This document shows, one piece after another, positions 14,438 through 21,336 of a stretch of 33,112 nt of DNA (its first letter is position 1; the number at the start of each line of letters is the position of its first letter). The position numbers were made by a program, and so were the translations under genes. The notes under the pieces are model-generated. The model was not told the DNA's origin. It made no database searches and saw only the letters and a list, made by a program, of their open reading frames with translations. The stretch spans positions 1 to 33,112 of the forward strand of contig JACOUA010000025.1 in the NCBI GenBank assembly GCA_016178075.1, written 5' to 3'. This stretch comes from Acidobacteriota bacterium (lineage in GTDB: Bacteria > Acidobacteriota > Vicinamibacteria > Vicinamibacterales > JACQTH01).

Positions 14438-15908
14438 ACACAAATTGATACTCTGACGACGCGACCATGATGTGCGCCAGGCCGGCGGTCTTGGTCCGCA
14501 ACTGTGTATCCGTGCCGATAAAGGTGTTCGCCGCCTGGACGTAGGTCACCAACTGGTTTCGCGACGCCGCGTCGTACGGCATCGGGGTGACACGGCCCAG
14601 GAAATAATCCACGAGCGCGGTCGGCGTGGTGTTGCCCCGCGCGGCGGTCGCCATGTTGACGCGCTGGTTGTTCGCGAGCGTCGAAGCGAAATTCATCCGC
14701 TGCAAGCGCGCCCCGGTCGAGAACCAGGTCTCCCCCCAATCCCAGCCCGCCACGTCCGGCGGCTCGAACAGCTGCTGCCCCATGTTAAGGAGCGGCGTGA
14801 GCGTGCTCGACAGGGAGAATCCACTCCAGCCCACTTCCTTGATGGCTCGCACCACGTACTCGACCGGCCAGGCGTAGCGCGTGAAGTAGACCGCCGGATC
14901 GAGGAACTGGCTCGACGTCAGGACCCGCCGGACGACCGACCGCATGTTGTACCCGCTGCTCTGATACGTGTCCGCGATGGCATGCAGCCACGCGTCCGTC
15001 GGCTCGTAGACCTCGCTCACGAAGAAGCTCCAGAGCTTGCGCGCGAGCAGCAGCGCGGTTTCTCGATGGCCGGCGAGCGCGTTGATCAGGTCGAGGCTGT
15101 CCTGGATGCCGGCATCGGCGCCGCGCGCGGGAATCGTGCGGCTGCCGTCGGCGTAGATCGGAAAGCTGAAGGTCTTGGCGGCGGTCTGGTGCTGGTTGGC
15201 GTTGTAGTACACCTCGTACCGGCCGCTCGTGGCGTCGCCGGACACCGTGTTCACGCGCCGCGAGTTCCAGCCCGTGTAGACCCGCGCCGCCGCGTACACG
15301 TCCTCTTCGGTGTAGTACCCGACGCCGCGCGTAAACAGCTCCATGAGCTCCCGTCCGAAGTTCTCCTGCGGCTGCGACCGGGTATTCGTGTAGCCATCGA
15401 GCCAGTAGTTCGTCGCCGCGTCCTGCTCGGCGATCGCGCGCACCAGATCCCGGAAATTGCCGAGCGCGTACTGGCGAAAGAGCTCGTATTGCCCCCGCAT
15501 GCCGTTCGGATCTTCCGACGGCTTGGCGGCCATCATCCGGACGGCGTGGCTGGAGTCGGCGACGAGACCGGCGAGCTTGCTGTACGCCGTCGCGAAATGG
15601 TCGTGCCAGAAGAGCGCCATCTTCTCCTGCAGCGGGCGCTGGGAATGAACCATGCGGAACAGCCACCGCTGGCGCGCGTCGTTGACGACGGTGTTGGGCC
15701 GGAAGGCGCCCCCTGCGCTGGCCGTGACGCCCGCATATCCCGAGGAGCCGATGAACGAGTCGATGTCGTCCGGAAACTGCTCGAAGTCGGTGAGCAGATC
15801 GACCGCGCCCTGATAGCCGAGGGCGCCAAAGAGCTGCACGTCCTCGGCGCTCGCCCCGAATCCGGTCCGCCTGAACAGGTGGTCCATTCGAGGATCGTTG
15901 AACAGCAT
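14436..15908 (-). CDS. DUF1800 family protein
   Basis: 490 residues, with 'HLFRRTGFGASAEDVQLFGA' at the N-terminus, 'PLQEKMALFWHDHFATAYSK', 'NFGRELMELFTRGVGYYTEE' and 'PPDVAGWDWGETWFSTGARL', all diagnostic of DUF1800. The biochemical role is unknown; genes of this family travel with DUF1501. There is no signal peptide at the chosen start, which is backed by GAGGAG seven bases upstream of ATG 15908. It begins 9 bases after the stop of the FG-GAP gene, so the two are cotranscribed and probably act with the secreted partner proteins. Confidence 0.92.
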   Translation of the reverse strand: MLFNDPRMDHLFRRTGFGASAEDVQLFGALGYQGAVDLLTDFEQFPDDIDSFIGSSGYAGVTASAGGAFRPNTVVNDARQRWLFRMVHSQRPLQEKMALFWHDHFATAYSKLAGLVADSSHAVRMMAAKPSEDPNGMRGQYELFRQYALGNFRDLVRAIAEQDAATNYWLDGYTNTRSQPQENFGRELMELFTRGVGYYTEEDVYAAARVYTGWNSRRVNTVSGDATSGRYEVYYNANQHQTAAKTFSFPIYADGSRTIPARGADAGIQDSLDLINALAGHRETALLLARKLWSFFVSEVYEPTDAWLHAIADTYQSSGYNMRSVVRRVLTSSQFLDPAVYFTRYAWPVEYVVRAIKEVGWSGFSLSSTLTPLLNMGQQLFEPPDVAGWDWGETWFSTGARLQRMNFASTLANNQRVNMATAARGNTTPTALVDYFLGRVTPMPYDAASRNQLVTYVQAANTFIGTDTQLRTKTAGLAHIMVASSEYQFV

Positions 15909-15917
15909 GTCGTCTCC

Positions 15918-17279
15918 TCACCTACTGATCACGTACGCCCAGCCGCCAATCGCAGCGTCGTAGGTGAACAGGTCGTCGCGGCCGTCACCGTTCATGTCGA
16001 GGATCACGATCTGGCGGCTTTCAGGGAGCATGAAGCTCGAATAGGTGAACCCGCCCGCGCCGTCGCTGAAGCACTTGAACGCGACCCCGGTCGTCGGATT
16101 GTAGAGCACGATATCGGCGCGACCGTCGCCGTTGACGTCCCCGGGCGCGACACGCCAGCCGCTCGACCATGTCCCCCCAAACATGTTGAAGCCCCCGCCG
16201 GACTTCGCGAGACCCTGGAAGAACGCGCCCGACGTCACGTTGTACAGGAAGGCGTCGGCCAGGCCATCGCCATTCAGATCGCCCATCACAATCGTCCAGC
16301 TCGCCGACCAAATCCCGAGGCTCGCCAGCGCGAAGCCCCCGGCGCCGGTGCTGAACGCCTGCCAGACGGCCCCGGTGGTCGGGTTGTAGGCCAGCAAGTC
16401 CGTCAGCCCGTCGCCGTTCATGTCACCCGGATACATCAGGAAGCCCGGCGAGACGGTCGTGACGGCGTACGCAAAAGTCCCGTCGCCTCTCGACAACGCC
16501 CCAACCAGCAGGCCGGTCGTTGGGTTGTACAGGGCGAGATCTTTCAGGCGATCGCCGTTGAAGTGCCCCGGCGTGATGACCCAGCCGCCGTCCCAGCGGC
16601 TGGAGGTGTAGCGAAAGCCGCCTGCGCGATCGTTGAGGCAGACGAAGTAAGTTCCGTCATCGGTGTTGTACAGATGCAGATCGTCGTAGCCGTCGTTGTC
16701 GAGGTCCCCCGTCGTGACGCCCCAGGCGGGGGACCAAGCCGACGCGGGCGTGTAGGTCCAATTGCCGTCGCCGCGGCTGACGGCTTCGAGCCATGTGCCC
16801 GCCGCCCGGGAGTACAGAAACAGATCGTGCGGCCTCGCCGGGCTCAGGTGCAGCGCGGTCAGGGACCAGCCACCGTCCCACGATCCGGCCACGAGCGAGC
16901 CGGCCTGCGTCACGGTAAAGCGCCGGCCGGCGATCGTGACGAAGCCGACCCGCGCAGTCGTGTCGGTGTTCGGGGTCGCAAACACCGTGGTCGTGCCCGG
17001 CCCGTTGTTGCTGGCGCCCGTGGAGACCCCGACCCATGAGGTCTGCGAGACCGACGTCCAGGCGCAGCCCGGAGCTGTCACGACGCTGACGATGCTCGAC
17101 CCACCGTCGACACTCATCGACGCACTGGTGTGTGACAGCGTATACGTGCACGTCTGCGCGTCGGCGGGTCGCATCCCGCTCAGCAGCCATCCCATCATTA
17201 GACCGGCGACGACCAGCTTCGGGTTCACCACAATCTCGTGCCTCGCCGTTAGATTGTCGATTCGTCTATTCACCCGCAT
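15918..17279 (-). CDS. Secreted BACON-domain/FG-GAP (VCBS-like) repeat protein
   Basis: About 453 residues from ATG 17279. A GTG at 17231 would put the signal peptide ('LVVAGLMMGWLLSGM') nearer the start and has GAGG upstream, so it is a strong alternative. After the signal comes a BACON-like domain ('TCTYTLSHTSASMSVDGGSS', 'APGCAWTSVSQTSWVGV', 'RFTVTQAG'), then about six FG-GAP/VCBS propeller blades, each with a calcium-loop motif: 'DLDNDGYDDL', 'DMNGDGLTDL', 'DLNGDGLADA', 'DVNGDGRADI', 'DMNGDGRDDL'. Such domains bind carbohydrate or protein outside the cell. It sits directly before DUF1800 in the same operon. Confidence 0.9.
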   Translation of the reverse strand: MRVNRRIDNLTARHEIVVNPKLVVAGLMMGWLLSGMRPADAQTCTYTLSHTSASMSVDGGSSIVSVVTAPGCAWTSVSQTSWVGVSTGASNNGPGTTTVFATPNTDTTARVGFVTIAGRRFTVTQAGSLVAGSWDGGWSLTALHLSPARPHDLFLYSRAAGTWLEAVSRGDGNWTYTPASAWSPAWGVTTGDLDNDGYDDLHLYNTDDGTYFVCLNDRAGGFRYTSSRWDGGWVITPGHFNGDRLKDLALYNPTTGLLVGALSRGDGTFAYAVTTVSPGFLMYPGDMNGDGLTDLLAYNPTTGAVWQAFSTGAGGFALASLGIWSASWTIVMGDLNGDGLADAFLYNVTSGAFFQGLAKSGGGFNMFGGTWSSGWRVAPGDVNGDGRADIVLYNPTTGVAFKCFSDGAGGFTYSSFMLPESRQIVILDMNGDGRDDLFTYDAAIGGWAYVISR

Positions 17280-17281
17280 CA

Positions 17282-17325
17282 CCAATCAACAAATCAACAA
17301 ATCACCAAATCACCAGATTCAACGA
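17282..17325. repeat. A-rich short tandem array (ATCAACAA/ATCACCAA units)
   Basis: CCAATCAACAAATCAACAAATCACC-type units fill the gap between the cupredoxin gene and the FG-GAP gene. Unlike several other arrays here it has no matching inverted arm. On the transcribed (minus) strand it is T/G-rich. Confidence 0.6.
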
Positions 17326-18422
17326 ATCACAATGGCCCCTTGCCAGAGAGGGTTGGTCGGATCGTCGTGATCGTGATAGCCGCACGTCCTGATCGCCACC
17401 AGATTCGCCGAGGTCCGTGACTGACCGGGAGTCAGATAGCCGACCTGATTCAGCTCGGGACAATCGCTGTGGTCCGGGTGCGGATCCGAGGTCACGTCGT
17501 GCGGTCTCACGTCGTTGTTGACGAAGGTCACCCGACCGCCCTGCGCGACTATTACCGCGCGTGGACTCATCCCCGACGGCGTGATCGTGATGGTCACGGC
17601 CAGCGGCGGCGGTGGTGGTGGAGGCGGCGGCGGCTCCGGTGGTGGCGTGGGAGAGGGGGCCGGTGACGGAGGCGGAGTCGGTGCCGGACTTGGTGACGGG
17701 CTCGGAGACGGACTCGGTATCGGTGGCGGCGGTGGCGGCGGATTCCGATTCGCGCAGATCGGCTGGACGCCACCCCCGTCGATCTGGGCGAACACCTTGT
17801 CGGTCGCCTCGGCGTGGCTGCAGTAATTGGCCCGGTACCGCAGGTATTCCTGCGTCCACACCACGTCGCCCTCGAGATCCACGAAGGTCGACGTCGGCGG
17901 GCGCTGCAGGCCGTCGCGGTATTTCACTTCCAGCGCGATCCGGAAATCGAACGGCTCGTTGCGCGGCGGAAACAGCACAGGCTCCGCGTTGACGGCCGCG
18001 CAGACCGGCGCTGCGCCCCCGCCGTCGATTTGATCGAAAACGCGTCGAACCGCCTCGGCGTGTTCGCATCCGTTCACCCGGTACCGCAAGTATTCCTGAA
18101 TCCAGACGACGTCGCCCTCGAGATCGACGAAGGTCGAGACCGGGGCGCGCCGCAATCCGTCGCGGTATTTGACCTCGAGCGCCTCCCGAAAGTTGAAGGG
18201 CTCGCTGCGCGGCGGAAACTCGATCAACGTCCCCGTCGACGCTGTGCCTAATACTGAAAGTGCTCGGGACCCACCAGCCGTAGGACCGACCGCCGACGGC
18301 TCGACCCCGGTCCTGGACCGCCCGCAGCTCAGGACCGCACTGCAGGCCAGCGACAGCAGGAGCCCCTGACAGAAGACGCGCCTGACACGCGGGCTTCTCA
18401 ATGCGATGTGGGGGCCTGACAA
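17319..18422 (-). CDS. Lipoprotein with a duplicated Cys-containing domain, proline-rich linker and C-terminal cupredoxin-like domain
   Basis: 367 residues from TTG 18422 (no in-frame ATG nearby; a TTG at 18401 is possible). A signal with lipobox-like 'SAVLSC' (C33) is followed by two copies of a roughly 73-residue unit (69-141 and 150-223) sharing 'VKYRDGL', 'STFVDLEGDVVW', 'QEYLRYR' and 'QIDGGG'. Then come a Pro/Ser linker (226-273) and a cupredoxin-like domain with candidate copper ligands H308 ('RPHDV'), C347 and H350 ('TCGYHDH'). The unit is unnamed to me, though similar segments occur in secreted acidobacterial proteins. It is probably first in the operon with the FG-GAP, DUF1800 and DUF1501 genes. 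Electron transfer or copper binding is inferred. Confidence 0.75.
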   Translation of the reverse strand: MSGPHIALRSPRVRRVFCQGLLLSLACSAVLSCGRSRTGVEPSAVGPTAGGSRALSVLGTASTGTLIEFPPRSEPFNFREALEVKYRDGLRRAPVSTFVDLEGDVVWIQEYLRYRVNGCEHAEAVRRVFDQIDGGGAAPVCAAVNAEPVLFPPRNEPFDFRIALEVKYRDGLQRPPTSTFVDLEGDVVWTQEYLRYRANYCSHAEATDKVFAQIDGGGVQPICANRNPPPPPPPIPSPSPSPSPSPAPTPPPSPAPSPTPPPEPPPPPPPPPPLAVTITITPSGMSPRAVIVAQGGRVTFVNNDVRPHDVTSDPHPDHSDCPELNQVGYLTPGQSRTSANLVAIRTCGYHDHDDPTNPLWQGAIVIR

Positions 18423-18434
18423 CGCTGGCTCAAA

Positions 18435-18462
18435 ATGGTAGCTGAGATCAGTGCAAAGTCAA
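18435..18462 (-). promoter_or_regulatory. Promoter candidate for the cupredoxin/FG-GAP/DUF1800/DUF1501 operon
   Basis: On the minus strand TTGACT (18462-18457), 16 bases, then TACCAT (18440-18435). The predicted start falls only a few bases before the TTG start codon at 18422, implying a very short leader or a slightly later start codon. Confidence 0.4.
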
Positions 18463-18697
18463 CGCCGCTCGGACCGCGCCCCCGCGCGCGTTTACAGCGA
18501 TTCTCGGCAGTTCAAGATTGGGTGTCGGCTCCAAACGGGTAACGGGCCAGGGGCCCGCCTGCTCCCGAGGAACGGGACGCGACGGGGATCGCCGGCTTCA
18601 CGGCTGGTCCCGGGAACGATGACAAAGATGTAACCCGAATCACGGTCTCGTGGCACTCGGGCGACCAGACGGCGGCGCCGTGTTCAGCTTTAGGACC

Positions 18698-19168
18698 CTA
18701 CCGCACGGTCATGTCGAGCTCGTTCAACGGCACGTCCCAGTGCGCGTCGAGGATCTCGAAGCGCCGTTGCTCTTCCTTTCTGAATTTTGCCTGATCGGGA
18801 TAGAGCTTCTTCACGATCTCCGCGTCGTTCGACGGCCCCGTCATGGCCGCGGTGTCCCGGTAGGTGATCGCGACGGCGAAGGTCCAGTCCGAGCGCCCGT
18901 CGCCGTGGTAGGTGGGGACGAAGGTCCGGACGCTGGTGACCCGTGCGGGCATCTGCGCCTTGAGCACCGGGTAGTGGTTCCGCCGAAACAGGTCGACGAA
19001 CTCGTCCTGATACCCCCATTTCACCCGGTAGAAGTACCAGACGGTGCGTTCGGCCGACGCGGTGTTCTGCGTGGCGGGGGCCTGGCGGGCCCACACCACA
19101 GCGGTCGCGTCGACGAGCGTGGCGGCGGTCAGTGCCAGCAAGGCAAACGTTCGAGTGACACGCATCAT
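18698..19168 (-). CDS. Small secreted protein of unknown function
   Basis: 156 residues with a clear signal peptide ('TRTFALLALTAATLVDATAV', likely cleavage after 'WARQA'). The mature part, 'VWYFYRVKWGYQDEFVDLFR', 'NHYPVLKAQM', 'WTFAVAITYRDTAAM', has the alternating pattern of a dimeric alpha/beta-barrel-like (ferredoxin-fold) protein, but I cannot name a family. ATG 19168 overlaps the vapC stop by 4 bases (ATGA) and has GGGGAG upstream, so it may be translated after vapBC as a third cistron. Confidence 0.75.
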   Translation of the reverse strand: MMRVTRTFALLALTAATLVDATAVVWARQAPATQNTASAERTVWYFYRVKWGYQDEFVDLFRRNHYPVLKAQMPARVTSVRTFVPTYHGDGRSDWTFAVAITYRDTAAMTGPSNDAEIVKKLYPDQAKFRKEEQRRFEILDAHWDVPLNELDMTVR

Positions 19169-19602
19169 GGTCGTCTCCCCTTGTCATATCGGCGTCGGCG
19201 GAAGGGATTGGTGACCTTCACGCCCCCGTAGTCCTCGCCGTGCGACAGATCTTCCGACAGCACCGCTTCGCACCCGAGGCTTCGTGCAGCCTCGATGATC
19301 GCAGCGTCCCAATAGGACATCCGGTACCGGACTGCGGCCTGCGCTCCTGCCCGCATCAACGCGACAGTCGTTTCCTGAACGGGAAACCGGAGCCACGCCT
19401 CGATCAAACCCGCCGCCTGGTCGTGCGACAAACGGCCTGGCCGGCTCGAGTGGGTCGCCTGAACGTAGAACTCCTGGAGCACCTGCACCGACAGCGCGAG
19501 GTCGGTCCCGTCCAGAATCCCGCGAGCCTCTGTCGCTTTGAGCGCCTCGTCTTGCGCGGTGCTGACGGCGTAGAGCAGCACGTTGGTGTCAACGAACCGC
19601 AC
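19165..19602 (-). CDS. vapC: VapC-type PIN-domain toxin ribonuclease
   Basis: 145 residues from GTG 19602: 'VRFVDTNVLLYAVS' is the PIN start with D5. The other acidic residues of the active site are E44 ('VLQEFYV'), D99 ('YWDAAI') and D118 ('SEDL'), so the metal site looks intact. It would cleave RNA when not bound by the antitoxin. The start codon lies within the 3' end of vapB (14-base overlap), the usual translational coupling of vapBC. An earlier in-frame start at 19728 would run through vapB and is not credible. Confidence 0.88.
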   Translation of the reverse strand: MRFVDTNVLLYAVSTAQDEALKATEARGILDGTDLALSVQVLQEFYVQATHSSRPGRLSHDQAAGLIEAWLRFPVQETTVALMRAGAQAAVRYRMSYWDAAIIEAARSLGCEAVLSEDLSHGEDYGGVKVTNPFRRRRYDKGRRP

Positions 19603-19831
19603 GGCGCTCGTGAGCGTTGGCCCGATCGAGACGATCGCCCGCGCGGAACTGCTTGACTGTTCGGAGCACCTCGTCCTGCAGGCGCTTCCGCCGTTCGAAC
19701 TCGCCTTCCTCGTCGGCCAGCCCGACAAGAAAGTCCCGCACGAGCGCGCTCAAGGAGGTGTCACGCTCGGCGGCCTTCACGCGGGCGCGACGATAGACCT
19801 CATCGGGCAGTGATACTGTGACATTCTTCAC
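19589..19831 (-). CDS. vapB: VapB-type ribbon-helix-helix antitoxin
   Basis: From GTG 19831 the protein is 80 residues: 'VKNVTVSLPDEVYRRARVKA' is a ribbon-helix-helix DNA-binding start (usually 'MKNVTVSLPDEVYR'), and the C-terminal half 'RKRLQDEVLRTVKQFRAGDR' is the toxin-binding tail. The start is chosen because the homologous Met aligns here and because the promoter at 19838-19865 places the transcription start at this very codon. A GTG at 19846 is also in frame but overlaps the -10 box region. A large inverted repeat covers the start, as expected for autorepression. Confidence 0.85.
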   Translation of the reverse strand: MKNVTVSLPDEVYRRARVKAAERDTSLSALVRDFLVGLADEEGEFERRKRLQDEVLRTVKQFRAGDRLDRANAHERRAVR

Positions 19832-19840
19832 AGTACCACT
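19809..19840. promoter_or_regulatory. 32-bp operator-like inverted repeat over the vapB start
   Basis: TACTGTGA (19814-19821) and TCACAGTA (19828-19835) are perfect arms around a 6-bp spacer. The symmetry continues outward to AGTG (19809-19812) and CACT (19837-19840) with one mismatch per arm. It overlaps the -10 box and the first codons of vapB, a fitting site for VapBC repression. Confidence 0.65.
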
Positions 19841-19865
19841 GTACACGGGCTGCGGGAGTTGTCAA
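19838..19865 (-). promoter_or_regulatory. vapBC promoter, apparently giving leaderless mRNA
   Basis: On the minus strand TTGACA (19865-19860, perfect), 16 bases, then TACAGT (19843-19838). Six bases later comes GTG 19831, so the transcript would begin at or next to the start codon with no room for a ribosome site. Confidence 0.6.
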
Positions 19866-19890
19866 AAGATCCCGGCACCGACAGCCGTAC

Positions 19891-19923
19891 AGAAAGGCAG
19901 GGCCGGCCCTCGGCCCGGCCCTG
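19891..19923 (-). terminator. Intrinsic terminator after the TonB-receptor remnant
   Basis: CAGGGCCGG and CCGGCCCTG form a perfect 9-bp stem with an 8-nt loop; on the minus strand it is followed by CCTTTCTGT. It lies about 25 bases after the stop of the receptor C-terminal remnant and separates it from the vapBC promoter. Confidence 0.6.
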
Positions 19924-19946
19924 GTCGTGCAGCGTCGCGGCGACGC

Positions 19947-20000
19947 TCAGAAGCGGAAGCGAACGATGGTCGTCAGCCGATACTTGCGGGGTCCCTGGAA
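19947..20000 (-). pseudogene. C-terminal strand of a TonB-dependent receptor (remnant)
   Basis: Minus-strand frame ending at TGA 19947-19949 reads 'FQGPRKYRLTTIVRFRF', with alternating hydrophobic residues and a terminal Phe as in the last beta-strand of outer-membrane barrels. A TAA (20001-20003) precedes it, so nothing more of the gene is left here. The plug fragment at 21042-21260 on the same strand is likely the other end of the same gene. Confidence 0.45.
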
Positions 20001-20041
20001 TTACCGCGGGACGTCGCCCGTGACTGATCGACAGTACTTGT

Positions 20042-20308
20042 TTAAGGTACGCAATAACAGAGTGGGTTCAACCAGAGACATACTCCAGATGGGTCAAGTG
20101 GACAGGTCCTTTCTACGCAAAGGGTCATCCACCCGTCGGACCCGCCCCCCAGGACGCAGCGCTGAAAGCAAAGTGCGTTGCCGTCGGCACACCAATCTCC
20201 GCAAGAGGTCGTTGGACAGTCCTTGGCCGCCACGGTCTGAGGGCCGATCGATAAAAGCGCCCCTGACACGATTATTCCGATCAGAACCGCCCGCAGCGTT
20301 CTCCGCAT
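20042..20308 (-). CDS. Secreted 10-cysteine peptide, family not recognised
   Basis: 88 residues. The signal peptide ('RAVLIGIIVSGALLSIG', cleavage near 'TVAAKD') leaves a mature chain of about 60 residues with ten cysteines, arranged roughly as C-x5-C-x3-C-x6-C-x3-C, then a Gly-rich turn, then five more including C-x-C close to the C-terminus ('CYCVP'). Even cysteine number and export suggest up to five disulfides. ATG 20308 has a strong AGGAGGAGG site upstream. The gene follows the thioredoxin-like gene by 61 bases, same strand, and both sit inside a broken TonB receptor. Function unknown; a dedicated disulfide-forming or -reducing partner is inferred from position. Confidence 0.75.
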   Translation of the reverse strand: MRRTLRAVLIGIIVSGALLSIGPQTVAAKDCPTTSCGDWCADGNALCFQRCVLGGGSDGWMTLCVERTCPLDPSGVCLWLNPLCYCVP

Positions 20309-20369
20309 GGTCGCCTCCTCCTGTTACCACACCCTCGATCAAAGTGATCTCGGTCTACGATCCGCGATA

Positions 20370-20885
20370 CTAGGGGTACGCGCCGGCCGCACTCATCACC
20401 TCGCGTTCACCTTCCGGACGGAGTTCACCTATCCAATTCCCAACAAGATGCCCCGACTTGTCGACCAGAATAAGAGTTGGTGTTCCACTTAACCGAAGGA
20501 CTCCCGGCTTCAGCGTGATGACCCGGTCAACACGCAAGTTCTGTTCGCGCAAATACGAACCAAACACCACGGGGTCCTCAACCGCCGCACCGACTATCTG
20601 CAGACTTGGCCATGCCCTTCGCTCGACTGAGAGCCTTCGGTAAAAAGGCATGCTCTTCGTGCAGAACACACACGTACTTCGTAGCACCAGGACAAGCGTA
20701 CGTTCGGCGCCTCCAAAGTTGACACCATCAAGATTGGGAAGCTGTTCTCCGACAGTATATTTCTTATCGCCTGAGGTTGATCGAGCTCGCGATGATTCGA
20801 GATAGTTCAGTACCATGATGATCGCCACAGTTGAAGCGGCAATCGCCAAGACGACGTCAACTAGGTGCTGCGCCTTTACCTTCAT
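20370..20885 (-). CDS. Membrane-anchored thioredoxin-like (redoxin/TlpA-type) protein
   Basis: 171 residues from ATG 20885: an N-terminal transmembrane anchor (residues 8-27, 'LVDVVLAIAASTVAIIMVLN'), then an AhpC/TSA-Redoxin-like domain with the active-site pair C72-x-x-C75 ('STCVFCTKSMPF') and the cis-Pro loop 'SGTPTLILVDKSG' (P136). The catalytic domain would face the periplasm. Sampled lines here are about half G+C against about two-thirds in the flanks, suggesting transfer. It is cotranscribed with the 10-cysteine peptide and may handle that peptide's disulfides, as MauD-like proteins do for their cysteine-rich partners; that link is inference. A TTG at 20900 is an alternative start. Confidence 0.82.
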   Translation of the reverse strand: MKVKAQHLVDVVLAIAASTVAIIMVLNYLESSRARSTSGDKKYTVGEQLPNLDGVNFGGAERTLVLVLRSTCVFCTKSMPFYRRLSVERRAWPSLQIVGAAVEDPVVFGSYLREQNLRVDRVITLKPGVLRLSGTPTLILVDKSGHLVGNWIGELRPEGEREVMSAAGAYP

Positions 20886-20932
20886 CACTCCGCCAACCAA
20901 GGTTTCGAGTCCTGACCCGATTGCATAACAGC

Positions 20933-20962
20933 CTCATACTGCACATGACGCTTCGAAGTCAA
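20933..20962 (-). promoter_or_regulatory. Promoter candidate for the redoxin/cysteine-rich peptide pair
   Basis: On the minus strand TTGACT (20962-20957), 18 bases, TATGAG (20938-20933), about 40 bases upstream of ATG 20885. Spacing is at the long limit and the -10 is mediocre. Confidence 0.35.
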
Positions 20963-21041
20963 CGTTGCAGTGCACACAGTTTTTGGTTGACGCCGCAGCA
21001 GACAGCTTTTTGACCTTTGTCGCGCGGGCTCCCCAGACCGT

Positions 21042-21260
21042 TCACGCCTGTGTCAGACCCACGAGTGTCTGATAGTTGCGGCCGACTGGCAGCCGCTCGA
21101 ACTCCTCCTGCCGGACGCGCGTGTTGACCGTCGTGTTCGTCATGTCGACAATCGGACTCTGACCGACCACATTCACCGATTCCGCCTGTCCGCCCACCCG
21201 CAGGGTGAGTGGGACATCCGTGGTCTTCTCCGTCTCGACGAGGTTGTTCGCCACCTTGGC
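21042..21260 (-). pseudogene. TonB-dependent receptor fragment (end of carboxypeptidase-like domain and start of plug)
   Basis: The frame reads 'NNLVETEKTTDVPLTLRVGG', 'QAESVNVVGQSPIVDMTNTT' and 'VNTRVRQEEFERLPVGRNYQ' then 'TLVGLTQA' and stop. This is the junction where a carboxypeptidase-regulatory-like domain leads into the plug of large acidobacterial TonB receptors. It should continue with 'PGV' and about 800 more residues. Upstream of about 21260 the frame continues to 21374 but is no longer receptor-like. Together with the C-terminal remnant at 19947-20000 it brackets the redoxin/peptide insert. Confidence 0.75.
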
Positions 21261-21336
21261 GTCAGTTATCTCTTGTGACCGCAGAAGGTTAGGTGAATTA
21301 CGTTGGCCGAGTTGATCCGGCTCGTGGCGGCTGAAT

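Noticed and set aside
14472-17039. Very long plus-strand open frame (855 codons) opposite DUF1800 and the FG-GAP gene
   Set aside because: It reads as Arg/Pro/Glu-rich filler typical of the antisense frame of high-G+C genes and lacks any domain; the minus-strand genes have clear families and ribosome sites.
17282-17325. Possible CRISPR repeats
   Set aside because: Units are 7-8 bases with no unique spacers and no cas genes.
17515-17826. Plus-strand frame with long poly-Gly stretch
   Set aside because: It is the complement of the proline-rich linker in the cupredoxin lipoprotein.
18463-18697. Search for a gene or RNA in the gap between the cupredoxin lipoprotein and the small secreted protein
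   Set aside because: Only weak GC-rich hairpins and a short frame without start signals; nothing supportable.
20042-20308. Idea that the 10-cysteine peptide is a methylamine-dehydrogenase small subunit (MauA-like) because a MauD-like redoxin is adjacent
   Set aside because: The mature chain is about half the size of MauA, with no matching TTQ tryptophan spacing, and mauB/mauE are absent.
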